Shown here: piece by piece, positions 1-9,215 of the stretch
Layout of the letters: each line of letters opens with the position of its first letter
Position numbering within the stretch: the stretch's first letter is position 1
DNA from: Candidatus Sumerlaeota bacterium
Lineage (GTDB): Bacteria > Sumerlaeota > Sumerlaeia > JADFCT01
Direction: 5' to 3'
Assembly: GCA_026398575.1 (NCBI GenBank)
Contig: JAPLSP010000201.1
Location: forward strand, 1-20,268
Length of the DNA: 20,268 nt
Notes under the pieces: generated by a model
What the model was told of the DNA's origin: nothing
Database searches by the model: none
The model's input: the letters and a program-made list of their open reading frames with translations, nothing else
Translations under genes and position numbers: made by a program

Positions 1-1
1 G

Positions 2-520
2 GCCATTATCGATCCGAATCCATCCTACTATCAAGGCGCAAGCAATCCTGTGGACCAAGTACGTTGGAATGAAGCGATGGAATTTTGTCGCGGGATGTCA
101 GAAAAGACAGGAAAGACTTATTGCCTTCCAACCGAAGCACAGTGGGAATATGCCTGTCAGGCAGGAGCGAAAGGCGAATACTGCTTCGGCGACTCTGAAA
201 GCCAGCTAAAAGAATATGCTTGGTTTGGCAACAACTCAAGACGGGAGACACATCTCGTCGGCCAAAAGAAGCCAAATCAATGGGGTCTTTATGACATGCA
301 TGGCAATGTCTATGAATGGTGTGCGGATTGGTACGGCTGTTATGTATTGGAGAAGCAAAGAAATCCAAGAGGCCCTTCATCAGGTAGCTTTAAGGTTTTG
401 CGCGGCGGGTCTTGGAACAGTTGTCCAGACGTCTGCCGGTCGGCGTATCGTTACAACCTTTACTCTCCAGAATCTCTGAGTAGTAGTTTGGGGTTTCGAG
501 TAGCACGAACACAGGGGTAA
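2..520 (+). CDS. FGE-like (C-type-lectin fold) protein, C-terminal part; 5' end outside window
   Basis: The frame is open from the first bases, so the gene begins upstream; 172 residues are visible. They match the C-terminal half of the FGE-sulfatase/SUMF1-like family: PTEAQWEYACQAG, then WGLYDMHGNVYEWCADWYG, then VLRGGSW and a final LGFRVAR. The catalytic cysteine pair of true formylglycine-generating enzymes is not visible, so I read this as a C-type-lectin-fold binding domain rather than a sulfatase activator. The paralogues at 15342-17186 and 17273-18304 suggest the missing N-terminus carries a zinc ribbon, with or without a kinase. The codon use is AT-richer than in the minus-strand relatives. 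The last 25 codons before LGFR align with the hypervariable segments of those genes, but with one extra codon and fewer conserved bases, as if the copy were older or fixed. The next gene starts 101 bases downstream on the same strand. Confidence 0.88.
   Translation, partial: AIIDPNPSYYQGASNPVDQVRWNEAMEFCRGMSEKTGKTYCLPTEAQWEYACQAGAKGEYCFGDSESQLKEYAWFGNNSRRETHLVGQKKPNQWGLYDMHGNVYEWCADWYGCYVLEKQRNPRGPSSGSFKVLRGGSWNSCPDVCRSAYRYNLYSPESLSSSLGFRVARTQG
416..490 (+). other. Diverged DGR variable-region-like segment
   Basis: This segment lies between the RGGSW and GFR motifs of the FGE-like protein. It keeps the fixed codons CCA GAC and TGC CGG TCG GCG seen in the minus-strand variable regions. It then diverges, with AGT AGT AGT where the others have variable codons ending in C. 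It has 25 codons against 24 in the others. It may be a retired or differently templated variable region. Confidence 0.5.
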
Positions 521-541
521 TAGTTACGTTCCTGCGTTCAT

Positions 542-564
542 CTCTTTAGCAAGCGAGATTTTTG
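542..564 (+). repeat. Conserved element downstream of an FGE-like gene
   Basis: About 20 bases after the stop codon the sequence reads CTCTTTAGC, then AAGCGAG, then a short T run. The same order (CTCTTTAGC, GAGCGAG, T run) follows the stop codons of the minus-strand FGE-like genes. Here it is a slightly degenerate copy. Confidence 0.55.
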
Positions 565-621
565 TGAAAAAAGAATAGGCAACATGAAAAGTGTGTCTGA
601 GGCTGTTGAAAGGACTGAGTC

Positions 622-2700
622 ATGTTCTGCCCCAAATGTGGAAATGAGAATCGCGATGATGTGCGGTTCTGCTACAAGTGCGGGTTTGATCTGACGCAAA
701 GCGCGCCGCCGGAATCGCGGGCGGATTCACGGCCCGTGCGGACGCCTGCGCCGGGTTCGCCTTCGTCGGACGGAACAGATTCGGTGGGGGCGCTGCCCAG
801 CATGAATGATTCGGATGAAAAAGGCAAACGCCTCGGGCCGCGCGCGCCCGTTGTCTCCATGGGCGCCGTAAAATCCATGCCAGAGGATGAAGATCATCCA
901 GACGACGCGGAGGGCGGTTCCAATGATTCCGAATCCCCGGCTTCCGGTTTCGACGCGCATGGCAATCTATCCAAGGGCGCGCTGGTGGCCGGGCGCTATC
1001 GTATCGAGCGGAAACTCGGGCAGGGCGGGATGGGCGCCGTCTATCTGGCGCGCGACGAGAAAATGGACGAGTCCATCGCCATCAAATTCATCTCGCCGAG
1101 CATTGTCGCGAATGATGCCATCATCAAACGCTTCCTCGCGGAGGCGAAGATTTGTTTCCGCCTCACGCATCCGAATATCGTGCGCGTTCATCACTTCGAT
1201 GAATGGGTCATTGAGGAGAAGAATCCCTACGCGTCCCAAAAGCCAATACAGAAAAAATACCTCTACCTGACGATGGAATACGTGGACGGCATGGCGCTCG
1301 ATCATGTCATTGAAACTCTGAAGGCCAAAAGCAAGCCGCTCACCTGGGCGCAGATATTCGCAATGCTTTCGCAAATCTTGGATTCCGTCGAGTATGCGCA
1401 TCGCCAGGGCGTCCTGCATCGCGATCTGAAGCCGGCCAACATCATGCTGGCGAATCTGCCCGGCGGCGGGCAATGCGCGAAGGTCATGGACTTCGGCCTC
1501 GCAAAAATTCTGGGCGTGGACGGCATGACGAAGCAGGGCAAAGCGATGGGCACGCCCTACTACATGGCCCCCGAACAGCGCCAGAACGCCGCAGTGGTGG
1601 ACGCGCGCGCCGACGTCTTCTCCATCGGCGTGATCGCCTACGAGCTCATGACGCTTGAATTGCCCATCGGCTCGTTCGAGCCGCCGAGTCATCTGCGCGC
1701 CGATCTGCCGCCGGGAGTGGACGCCTGGGTTTCGCGCGCAACCGCCCGTGACGTGGCCAAGCGCTTCGCCTCGACCGCCAAGATGTGCCAGGAGCTCAAA
1801 TCCCTCTCCTCAGCCGCTCCAGCCCCTCAGCCCTCCTCATCCGCTATATCCACTTGGTCCGCCTCAACTACCAAGGCCCAAGCTCAAACTATTCAGCCCG
1901 CTCGGCAAAGCAGCAAAAGCGAAGTCGAAGCATGGGCATCGCTGAAAAAACTCAAAGTACAAGCCAAGGACAAACCACATCCCCGGCAGAAGGCAATGTA
2001 TGCCAGCTTCACAACAGATTGGAGTGGTACCGAGGCTGCAAACGAGGCGCAAAGGGCGCTCAGGCAGATTGAGGAAACCGTGAAGCGCGAGGCGAACGAG
2101 AGAAAAGAGCACGAGGAGGAAGAGCAACGCGTGGAGGGAACTCGTTTTCACATAAAGCCGGCTAAAAAGTCTGTTCAGGTATCTGATGAAGAAGCGCATC
2201 TGCGCCAGGAGTGTCATGATGCCATAACCTCAAATATCGAAGCGTTGCTTGGTATCCCGCGTGAAGAAAGAACAGTTAATTTACATGGCCCTGGTCCGTT
2301 TAACTCATGTAATCGAGGGAAATGGCGTAGAGCCGCTGAGCTTGGAATTCAGGATGGGATGTACTTTCATGCTCACTTTCTAGAGGAAGAACGGGATAGC
2401 GCTGGCGCACGGCAATGGCTTGAAAGGGCTGCATCAGGCGGCCATCTGATGGCAAAAATAAAACTGGGAGAACTCAGTCTGGATAATGGAGATTCCGCGC
2501 GCGGGTTGACACTTCTAAAAGAAGCGGCCAATGCCGGCAGCGCGTTGGCATGCAATGTTTTGTCCCGCCGCTATGAGAATGGCGAAGGTGTGCCGATATC
2601 AATGTCCGACTATCACAAATGGCTTCAAAGAGCGGCCCGCCTTGGTTCGCGTCGCGCGGAGCTTTTCCTTGAATGCGTCAAATTGATTGATGGTCGGTAA
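622..2700 (+). CDS. Zinc-ribbon Ser/Thr protein kinase with C-terminal Sel1-like repeats
   Basis: The 692-residue protein starts with a zinc ribbon (CPKC at 3-6, CYKC at 17-20) and a disordered Ser/Pro linker to about residue 118. A complete Hanks-type kinase domain follows at about 125-395: glycine loop GQGGMGAV from 134, catalytic lysine in AIK at 155, HRDLKPAN at 266-273, DFG at 290-292, APE at 316-318. It should phosphorylate Ser/Thr on cytoplasmic partners, and no membrane segment is seen. A charged helical stretch lies at about 470-510. Residues 570-675 contain Sel1/TPR-like helical repeats (ARQWLERAASGGHLMAKIKL, RGLTLLKEAANAGS, HKWLQRAARLGS). The ribosome site AAAGGA lies 7 bases before the ATG. 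The kinase half is GC-rich and the C-terminal third AT-richer, which suggests domain exchange. Its relatives in this window carry an FGE-like domain instead. The double-FHA gene downstream is a plausible reader of its product. Confidence 0.9.
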   Translation: MFCPKCGNENRDDVRFCYKCGFDLTQSAPPESRADSRPVRTPAPGSPSSDGTDSVGALPSMNDSDEKGKRLGPRAPVVSMGAVKSMPEDEDHPDDAEGGSNDSESPASGFDAHGNLSKGALVAGRYRIERKLGQGGMGAVYLARDEKMDESIAIKFISPSIVANDAIIKRFLAEAKICFRLTHPNIVRVHHFDEWVIEEKNPYASQKPIQKKYLYLTMEYVDGMALDHVIETLKAKSKPLTWAQIFAMLSQILDSVEYAHRQGVLHRDLKPANIMLANLPGGGQCAKVMDFGLAKILGVDGMTKQGKAMGTPYYMAPEQRQNAAVVDARADVFSIGVIAYELMTLELPIGSFEPPSHLRADLPPGVDAWVSRATARDVAKRFASTAKMCQELKSLSSAAPAPQPSSSAISTWSASTTKAQAQTIQPARQSSKSEVEAWASLKKLKVQAKDKPHPRQKAMYASFTTDWSGTEAANEAQRALRQIEETVKREANERKEHEEEEQRVEGTRFHIKPAKKSVQVSDEEAHLRQECHDAITSNIEALLGIPREERTVNLHGPGPFNSCNRGKWRRAAELGIQDGMYFHAHFLEEERDSAGARQWLERAASGGHLMAKIKLGELSLDNGDSARGLTLLKEAANAGSALACNVLSRRYENGEGVPISMSDYHKWLQRAARLGSRRAELFLECVKLIDGR

Positions 2701-2855
2701 GAAAACGAGACCTAAAGGCCAATGAACGCCTCAAAAACAAACCGCAAAAGTACTCAGTCTTAATAAAGATTCCGAACTGTGGTTGATGTCAGCGGATCAT
2801 GCCTGTGATTGATGTTTACGTGTGATGTTGGACACTTCTGTCTGGAGGCTACATC

Positions 2856-4406
2856 ATGAATCTCGAAGTTTGCGCGAATTGCAAGGCGCTGATCTTGGAT
2901 TCCAGCGCGCTGAACTGCGATTGGTGCGCGAGCATATTGAGTCGCGAATCAATGGCTGAAGAAGATTTTCTGCCTATCAAGCTGGGACTGAGCATAAATA
3001 AGCGCCTTTATCCGAATACGCCGGAAGTATGCGAAGTAACCCTCTACAATAAAGACGGAGACACGTTGCGCAACGTGGCGCTGGAAATCAAATCCGGTTA
3101 TCTTAAAGACATAACATGCACGAGAAATTTTCCTTCTGTGCGCCGAGGGCTTATGGCGAATAAAAGCGAGCCATTTCAAATCGAGTTTAAGAACTATGGA
3201 ACTATCTTGCTTGATATAGCGCTCAAATACATGGATGCCAGGGGACATCAACGTTCATATTTTGGCAATTTGAAAATGAAGATCGCTGAATTGCAGGCTG
3301 CCGGCCAGCCTATTCAAGTATCTATTTATAATAATAATGCCGAAGGTGCTGCCCAGACTGTGGATGTGAAATTTTCCGAAGAGATGATGCGGAAAGCGAT
3401 TCCGGAATCTGCCACAGATTCAGAAGATATCGCGCATTATGATATCGAACTCTCTTTAGACTTGGAAAAATTTGTTAGGAAGCAACCGCAAAACAAAGAG
3501 ACAACTCCCAGGCCCAAATCTGATCCAGGGCTGGAGGATTTTTCTTCGGATATCACCCGCTTTTGCTTGAAGGAGAAAAAAGAGAACCGCAAGATTCTGC
3601 TTCTGACTGGAAAGCATCTTACCATTGGGCGCGATAGCTTTGAGCGCCGTCCGGATATTGACCTGACCTTGCGCCTGATACCCGCCCGTGACCCGCAGGC
3701 CGATCCCGAGGGGGAGATCAACCGGCTTATTTCCCGCGAACAGGCGCGCATCGAACCAGTCGAGGATCACTTTGTCATCCATAATATCGGCAGTCAACGC
3801 TTTGAGATCGCAGGCCTCGAACTCCCGGATATTTTCGCGCCTCTCGATGCGAGCGAAGAAAGCGACACAGGCCAGAGCAGCGATGGCGCCCAGGACGGCG
3901 GACAGGCCGCTTCTTTTCTCTCTGATCGCATCCAGATGATACCCCACGATGAAGACAGGAAACATCAACCTATAACTCTGAGAATAGACCAATCCGCGCG
4001 GCTGCCCTATTTCTGCGAAATCCGCTTTGCCAAAGGCGCGCTCCGCCTCCGGGTACAGACCTATTACAGTTCGCGCTATGGACTCCAGGCACTCGGACTG
4101 CGCCGCATGAACAATTTCGAGAAACTCGAATACATCTGGGTCCGCCGATCCTGTTATATCGGCGGTTCGGAAGGATGTCCCATCCGCGTTGAATCCGGCC
4201 GCCTGCCCGACAAGGCCGCCGTCCTGGAATGGCGCGACGGCTATTTCGCGCTGAGGGCCGGTATTGACAAACTGCCTGTGAAGCTGGATGGCGTTCCATT
4301 GGAAAAACGTCAGGTAGCCGCGATTGAACGCCCCTGCCTCCTTCAGATCGGCGATTACTCATGGCAAATTGACAAAGCGCAGAAATCGGATTTCACGGAT
4401 ATTTAA
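2856..4406 (+). CDS. Double FHA-domain protein with N-terminal zinc-binding motif
   Basis: The 516-residue protein begins with CxxC pairs at 6-9 and 21-24, a small zinc ribbon. A beta-rich region follows at about 38-175. A forkhead-associated-like domain lies at about 244-320 (LTIGRD, then LISREQARIE, then FVIHNIGS). A second FHA-like unit lies at about 425-506 (YIGGSEGCPIRV, VLEWRDGYFAL, LLQIGDYSW). FHA domains bind phosphothreonine, so a role as reader of the neighbouring kinases is plausible but inferred. In the first domain the usual S-x-x-H is S-x-x-Q (SREQ), which could weaken binding. It is a paralogue of the minus-strand gene at 10920-12515 and shares its ending (DFTDI against DFTDV). 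GGAGG at 2844-2848 sits 7 bases before the ATG. The N-terminal half is AT-richer than the C-terminal half. Confidence 0.85.
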   Translation: MNLEVCANCKALILDSSALNCDWCASILSRESMAEEDFLPIKLGLSINKRLYPNTPEVCEVTLYNKDGDTLRNVALEIKSGYLKDITCTRNFPSVRRGLMANKSEPFQIEFKNYGTILLDIALKYMDARGHQRSYFGNLKMKIAELQAAGQPIQVSIYNNNAEGAAQTVDVKFSEEMMRKAIPESATDSEDIAHYDIELSLDLEKFVRKQPQNKETTPRPKSDPGLEDFSSDITRFCLKEKKENRKILLLTGKHLTIGRDSFERRPDIDLTLRLIPARDPQADPEGEINRLISREQARIEPVEDHFVIHNIGSQRFEIAGLELPDIFAPLDASEESDTGQSSDGAQDGGQAASFLSDRIQMIPHDEDRKHQPITLRIDQSARLPYFCEIRFAKGALRLRVQTYYSSRYGLQALGLRRMNNFEKLEYIWVRRSCYIGGSEGCPIRVESGRLPDKAAVLEWRDGYFALRAGIDKLPVKLDGVPLEKRQVAAIERPCLLQIGDYSWQIDKAQKSDFTDI

Positions 4407-4418
4407 CATGGCGTCGTT

Positions 4419-4444
4419 TTTCGAGTTTAGGTTTCGAGTTTAGG
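4419..4444 (+). repeat. 13-bp tandem repeat, two copies
   Basis: TTTCGAGTTTAGG occurs twice back to back in the 209-base gap after the FHA gene. It is followed by a CCCTTG pair. No function is evident. The rest of the gap (to 4615) shows only a ribosome site for the next gene. Confidence 0.8.
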
Positions 4445-4615
4445 TTTGCCCTTGCCCTTGCAGCGTCGAAGCCTCCAAACTCGCGGTGATTAGATGGGAA
4501 AAATACTCTGCACATCCAAGCAAACCAAACCGCGCAATGAAATCCGAGGGGTATCGTAATATCTTCAATTATGGCCGCAGTCTGAACAGCAGAGAGCAAA
4601 CCTGGAGATTTTCTT

Positions 4616-7600
4616 ATGGCTGAGAAGGACAAGGAGCAATCCAGCGAGCCGATCTCGTTTTCATCTTTCAGCGATGTTGCGCCGGGACCGGTGAGCGCAG
4701 ACGCCGCGAAAGGCAAGCCCGTCTCCAACGACAGCATCGCTGGTCAACGCGTGCGGGAGGGTGGGCAAAGTATCGGCGGGCTTGCCACGAAGGGCGATGG
4801 ATCGAGCATTGGGGAACTCTCCACTCATGCAAGCGCCGGCGCCAGCCCCGCCTCCGAAGGCGCCGGCTCAGCAACCGAAGCCCCCGGACAGATGCTTGAT
4901 GGCGGACGCCTGACGCTGATTGAAAAGATCGGCGAAGGCGGTATGGGTGTGGTCTGGAAGGCGAAGGACAACCGCCTTGGCCGGTTTGCCGCCGTCAAAC
5001 GCCCCAAGGGAGCGCTGCTGCATTCCGCCAAAGGGCGCGCCCGGTTCCTGCGGGAAGCGCAGGCCTGCGCGCGGCTGTCGCACCCGAACGTCGTCACGGT
5101 CTATAATGTCGGCGAGGATGCCGCCGGACCTTTTATCGAGATGGAATTTGTGGAAGGGTGCTCGCTAAGGGAAGAGGTTCGGCGGGCGAGGCGGGCGGTG
5201 AAGGATGATGCGGGGCGCAAGATCGGCGGAAACGCGCCGGCAGGGATGCCAGCGCTCCCAGTGGCGGCGCTCCCAGTGGCGGCGCTCCCAGTGCCCGAAC
5301 GCGTGTACGAGATTGGCGCGCAACTATGTGATGCCCTTGCGCTGGCGCATCAGTATGGCATCATCCACCGCGACATCAAGCCGGGCAATATCTTCATCAC
5401 CCCGACCGGCATCCCCAAACTGGGCGACTTTGGTCTGGCCGCCGCGCGCGCCGAGGAGGAAGAAAACGGCGAGGATAGACTCTCAATGACCTCGACGGGC
5501 GCGATGCTTGGGACGATGTATTACGCCTCGCCCGAACAGCTGCTGGACGCAAAATCCGTCGGACCCGGCAGTGACATCTATTCGCTCGCCGCCACGCTCT
5601 ACTTCGCGCTGACGGGCGAAGATCCCCGCATGCTCGACCTGGAGTTGGTTCCCGAGGCACTCCGTCCCGCGTTGCGCAAGGCGCTGCAGAAACTTCCGGA
5701 ACAACGCTATGCCGACATGAAGGAATTCGGCGCGGCGCTGAAACAGGCGCGCGAGGCGGCGACCGCCGGCGAATGCGCCTGCCCACAGTGCCACAAAGCC
5801 AATGCCCCTTCGGCGAAGCATTGCGCACACTGTGGCGCGAACCTGGCCGCGCTCTTTGCCCCATGCCCCAAGTGCAAAACCGAAAATCGCCGCGACCAGC
5901 CATTTTGCGTCGGATGCGGCACGGACCTGAAGGCGGCGGCCGAGGCCGAGCGCGAGCGGCAGCGTCAGGAGGAAGAGCAACGCCATGCGCAACTCAAGAA
6001 AGCCATCGAGGATGCGCGCGAAAGGCTGGCGGCCATTCCGGCGGACCACCATGATGAGCGAATCATGGTCTTGGAGCGCCTTGCCGAACTCATGCCCGGC
6101 GATGGCGAGACGAAGACCGCCCTGGAGACGGCGCGCACTGCAAAACGCAATCAGGAGATCCGACATCTGCAAGAGACCGCCAAGAAACACTTCGAGCGGC
6201 GCGAATTTGATGAAGCCCTGAAGGCGTTGCAGGAGGCGCTGGCGCTGGCGCCCGCCGCCGAGGCGCTGCAGCGCGCCGTCAAGCGCGTGGCCGAGGCGCG
6301 CGACGAGGCGATAAAGCAGCGCGAGAACCTGATCGCAACATTGAAGGCATTGATGGCGCGCGGCGATTATGCGTCGCTCATCCAGACCGCCGCGCAGTCG
6401 CCCTACGGGAGCGATCCGCGCGCGCAGGAATTGGCCAACGAGGCCGAGATAAAGCGCGCGAGCGTGGCGAAACTGGTCGCGCGCATCCCCCCCCTGCGGG
6501 AACAGCGCGCCTATCGCGAGATGAATGGGATCATGAAGGAACTGGAGCAGTTGCATGCCACACTGCCGGAAAAGGCGGCGCTGGACCAGGAGTGCGGCTC
6601 AGCGCTCGAAACCGCTGCACGCTGCGAACATGAAGCCGGCGAGAAGGAATCATCAGGATACTACTCCGAGGCGATGGACCTTTGCCGTGAAGGCCTGGCG
6701 GCATGCTCCGACTGTGAACCGTTGAAAGAAATTCTCGAATCCGCCAATACTAAAGTCCAGTGGTCCGCGCAGACCCATGCCGAAGGCCAGCGCAAGCGGA
6801 CACGCCGCATTGTGAAATGGGCGCTGATCGCGGTGACGGCCATCGCCGTACCGTGGCTGATCTATGAAGGCGTTTCACGCATGGGCGACCACGCCGACTG
6901 GGACCGCGCCGTCAGCGCCAACACCCCCATCAGCTATGAAGCCTATCTCTCCACCCATCCCTTCGGAGGCTGGTCCCGCGAAGCCCGCACCGCATTGGAA
7001 AAGCTTCACAAGCAATCGTGGGAGACCGCGCGCACAAGCGGCGCATCTAGCGCATACAAGAAATATCTCGAAGCCTATCCCTCCGGAGCCCACGCCAAGG
7101 AAGCGCAGGATGCCCTCGTGGCGGCGCTGGAGAAGGAACGTCAAGCATGGGCGGAAGCGAGCAAACTGTACACAGTCGAATCTGTGAAAGGTTTCCTCGT
7201 TAAATATCCCTGCAGCGCCTTTGAGACAGAAGCACAAACTGCTTTGAGCGAGGCGATAAAAAAAGAGGATACGGCTTGGCAGGAGGCGAATCAAAAGAAT
7301 ACGAAGATCGCCTACAACTACTATCTTGATAATTATCCTGCGGGCATTCATACGCACCTTGCAAAGACATCTTTACAAGATATCATAAACCTCGAAAATA
7401 AGGCAATGATCAGTTCCGATACAGTAAATGCATCAGATTCGATCAAGAACAATGTTAATGCAGTCAAGCAAGTACCAGATAAGAAAGTGAGTAAAGCAAA
7501 AGATTTAGAAAAGGAAGAAACATATGTGGAAACTCTAAATAATTTAAAAATGATATGGGTTCGTAAGGGAGCTTTCGTGATGGGAAGCAATGATACCGCA

Positions 7601-8203
7601 GAGGAGAAGCCTATGCATACTGTTGATCTCGATGGATTTTGGATGGGAGAGACTGAGATAACTCAGGCTCAATACGAATCAATTATTGGAACAAATCCAT
7701 CAGAATTCAAGAATCCCAATAATCCTGTGGAAAGAGTCTATCATAGTGATGCCTTAAATTACTGTAAAGTCCTGTCAAGAAAAGCGGACAAGAACTATAC
7801 ATTGCCGACTGAAGCTCAATGGGAATATGCCTGTCGTGCAGGTACTTTAACCCGATATTTTTGGGGCGATTCGCCTTCACCGAAAGCTAGCTATCTTTGG
7901 GATTACGCGAACTCCAATAATTCTCCCCATCCAGTAAAGCAGAAGAGACCGAATGCTTGGGGTTTCTATGATATGTATGGAAATGTCTGGGAATGGTGCC
8001 TTGACCGATATGGCAACTACAATAATGATAGACAGAAGAATCCAACTGGTGCAACTTCAGGATATGCATGTGTGATTCGTGGTGGGAGTTGGAACGACTG
8101 GCCTAATAAGTGTCGATCATCTTTCCGCCTTACCAACGGTGATGGGAATAGAGGTTTTGGTGGACTTGGATTTAGAATTGTTAGAATAAAATCCACAGAT
8201 TAG
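4616..8203 (+). CDS. Membrane-spanning Ser/Thr kinase with zinc ribbons, helical repeats and extracytoplasmic FGE-like domain
   Basis: This is a 1195-residue protein. A disordered N-terminus (1-96) precedes the kinase domain (about 97-375): GEGGMGVV 106-113, lysine 128, HRDIKPGN 251-258, DFG 271-273, and SPE instead of APE at 305-307. A low-complexity insert (LPVAALPVAALPV) sits near 213-226. Two zinc ribbons follow (CPQC...CAHC 389-406, CPKC...CVGC 417-434), then a long coiled-coil/helical region (440-720). A single membrane helix lies at about 733-751. Four repeats of about 45 residues follow (AYKKYLEAYPSG type, 760-925), then an FGE-like domain (about 975-1191). Predicted topology is kinase inside, FGE-like domain outside: a receptor kinase. 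GGAG at 4604-4607 supports the start. From about 7150 onward the DNA turns AT-rich, as if the C-terminus came from another source. Its terminal RGGSW...GFR segment is not close to the DGR-type regions of the minus arm. Confidence 0.9.
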   Translation: MAEKDKEQSSEPISFSSFSDVAPGPVSADAAKGKPVSNDSIAGQRVREGGQSIGGLATKGDGSSIGELSTHASAGASPASEGAGSATEAPGQMLDGGRLTLIEKIGEGGMGVVWKAKDNRLGRFAAVKRPKGALLHSAKGRARFLREAQACARLSHPNVVTVYNVGEDAAGPFIEMEFVEGCSLREEVRRARRAVKDDAGRKIGGNAPAGMPALPVAALPVAALPVPERVYEIGAQLCDALALAHQYGIIHRDIKPGNIFITPTGIPKLGDFGLAAARAEEEENGEDRLSMTSTGAMLGTMYYASPEQLLDAKSVGPGSDIYSLAATLYFALTGEDPRMLDLELVPEALRPALRKALQKLPEQRYADMKEFGAALKQAREAATAGECACPQCHKANAPSAKHCAHCGANLAALFAPCPKCKTENRRDQPFCVGCGTDLKAAAEAERERQRQEEEQRHAQLKKAIEDARERLAAIPADHHDERIMVLERLAELMPGDGETKTALETARTAKRNQEIRHLQETAKKHFERREFDEALKALQEALALAPAAEALQRAVKRVAEARDEAIKQRENLIATLKALMARGDYASLIQTAAQSPYGSDPRAQELANEAEIKRASVAKLVARIPPLREQRAYREMNGIMKELEQLHATLPEKAALDQECGSALETAARCEHEAGEKESSGYYSEAMDLCREGLAACSDCEPLKEILESANTKVQWSAQTHAEGQRKRTRRIVKWALIAVTAIAVPWLIYEGVSRMGDHADWDRAVSANTPISYEAYLSTHPFGGWSREARTALEKLHKQSWETARTSGASSAYKKYLEAYPSGAHAKEAQDALVAALEKERQAWAEASKLYTVESVKGFLVKYPCSAFETEAQTALSEAIKKEDTAWQEANQKNTKIAYNYYLDNYPAGIHTHLAKTSLQDIINLENKAMISSDTVNASDSIKNNVNAVKQVPDKKVSKAKDLEKEETYVETLNNLKMIWVRKGAFVMGSNDTAEEKPMHTVDLDGFWMGETEITQAQYESIIGTNPSEFKNPNNPVERVYHSDALNYCKVLSRKADKNYTLPTEAQWEYACRAGTLTRYFWGDSPSPKASYLWDYANSNNSPHPVKQKRPNAWGFYDMYGNVWEWCLDRYGNYNNDRQKNPTGATSGYACVIRGGSWNDWPNKCRSSFRLTNGDGNRGFGGLGFRIVRIKSTD
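5252..5293 (+). repeat. 15-bp in-frame tandem repeat (2.8 copies)
   Basis: The unit GCGCTCCCAGTGGCG is repeated inside the kinase gene. It encodes ALPVA units between the N-lobe and the HRD loop. The copies are identical, which suggests recent slippage and a flexible insertion. Confidence 0.9.
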
Positions 8204-8246
8204 CTTGTCGAAATTTTAGATATTTGATCAGACAAAGGAGAACGTA

Positions 8247-9014
8247 ATGATCCTTCCGACTTTGATTCAAGATGTGAGAGCAGATGTGGCCGCGACCGCA
8301 AATTTACACAATGGATTTAGCACAGCAAATACAGTGCTTCACCCGATTCCCTATTTTGGGGATATCAACAATGCTGAGATAATTACAATAGGCGCAAATC
8401 CATCCGACAAGGAATTTGTGGCACGCGGTTGGCCTGTTCCTCCCAATATCCCTTACACCAACGCCGCCTTGGCTAATCGCTTGAGAAATTATTTCAGCCA
8501 AGAGCCCGGTCCATCGCCAAGATATTTTAATCCATGGATTGCTGGGCTCGATACAATTGGAGCCGCATACCGTCCGATTGAAAATAGAAGAACCGCTGCT
8601 CATCTGGATATATCGCCAAGACCCACCATCGCAATGAGACGCTGCTTAGCAGAACAGTTTATTGAGATGGGGCAGAATGATATTCGATGGCTTTTTAGAA
8701 TTTTATGCAACAAAGGTATTTCTCAAAAAATAAGACTTATTATTGCAGCTGGAACCTTTACGAAGAGGCGTTACATTATCGAATTCATTCGTGATTGTGC
8801 ACCAAATTTCAATGCTGCTATCATGCGGCGGATAGATCGTGGAGGAATCCTTCAAAATAGAAATTATCTTGATGTTGACGGAATACAAATTCCAATTTAT
8901 GGTATCAGCTCCGGTCCAGGGAAATCTAGGAATTTTTATGCTGCCATGCATGCGCAAAGAAACAGGATGAGACAAATAGTCAACGGCGCTGCACCAGTTG
9001 ACATTGGCTGGTAA
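8247..9014 (+). CDS. Unknown protein, tentative uracil-DNA-glycosylase-fold family
   Basis: I do not firmly recognise this 255-residue protein. It has features reminiscent of the UDG superfamily. IITIGANPSDKEF near residues 45-57 resembles the GxNP(S/G) motif after the first core strand. AAHLDISPRPT follows near 117-127. A late PIYGISSGPGKSRNF (about 217-231) could be the equivalent of the C-terminal HPS-type loop. If so it would act on DNA bases, but catalytic residues cannot be assigned with confidence. No signal peptide or membrane helix is seen. The start is supported by AAGGAG at 8235-8240, six bases before the ATG. It follows the kinase-FGE gene by 43 bases and is AT-rich like that gene's 3' part and the next gene, so the three may have arrived together. 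Confidence 0.7.
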   Translation: MILPTLIQDVRADVAATANLHNGFSTANTVLHPIPYFGDINNAEIITIGANPSDKEFVARGWPVPPNIPYTNAALANRLRNYFSQEPGPSPRYFNPWIAGLDTIGAAYRPIENRRTAAHLDISPRPTIAMRRCLAEQFIEMGQNDIRWLFRILCNKGISQKIRLIIAAGTFTKRRYIIEFIRDCAPNFNAAIMRRIDRGGILQNRNYLDVDGIQIPIYGISSGPGKSRNFYAAMHAQRNRMRQIVNGAAPVDIGW

Positions 9015-9215
9015 TAAGTAAGGGTGGGCTGAATCGTGGCGATAAGGGCAATGGAATTTCTCATATCCTCGAAGAATAGCTACCAGCCTGGCAAATCGCG
9101 CGCTTGCTTATGATTGGATCGGTTTTTGATTGTGCTATTTATATGACTGAAGTTTAATGAAATCATGAACCATTATTATATCAGAATGTGAATCCTGCTG
9201 AGACGGAGTTTAATC

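Noticed and set aside
967..1692. Minus-strand open frame of 241 residues opposite the first kinase domain
   Set aside because: Antisense shadow of conserved kinase motifs, without its own ribosome site or family match.
5483..6556. Long minus-strand open frame of 357 residues opposite the receptor kinase gene
   Set aside because: It lies entirely antisense to a strongly supported coding region and has no recognisable domain. GC-rich codon use keeps the opposite frame open.
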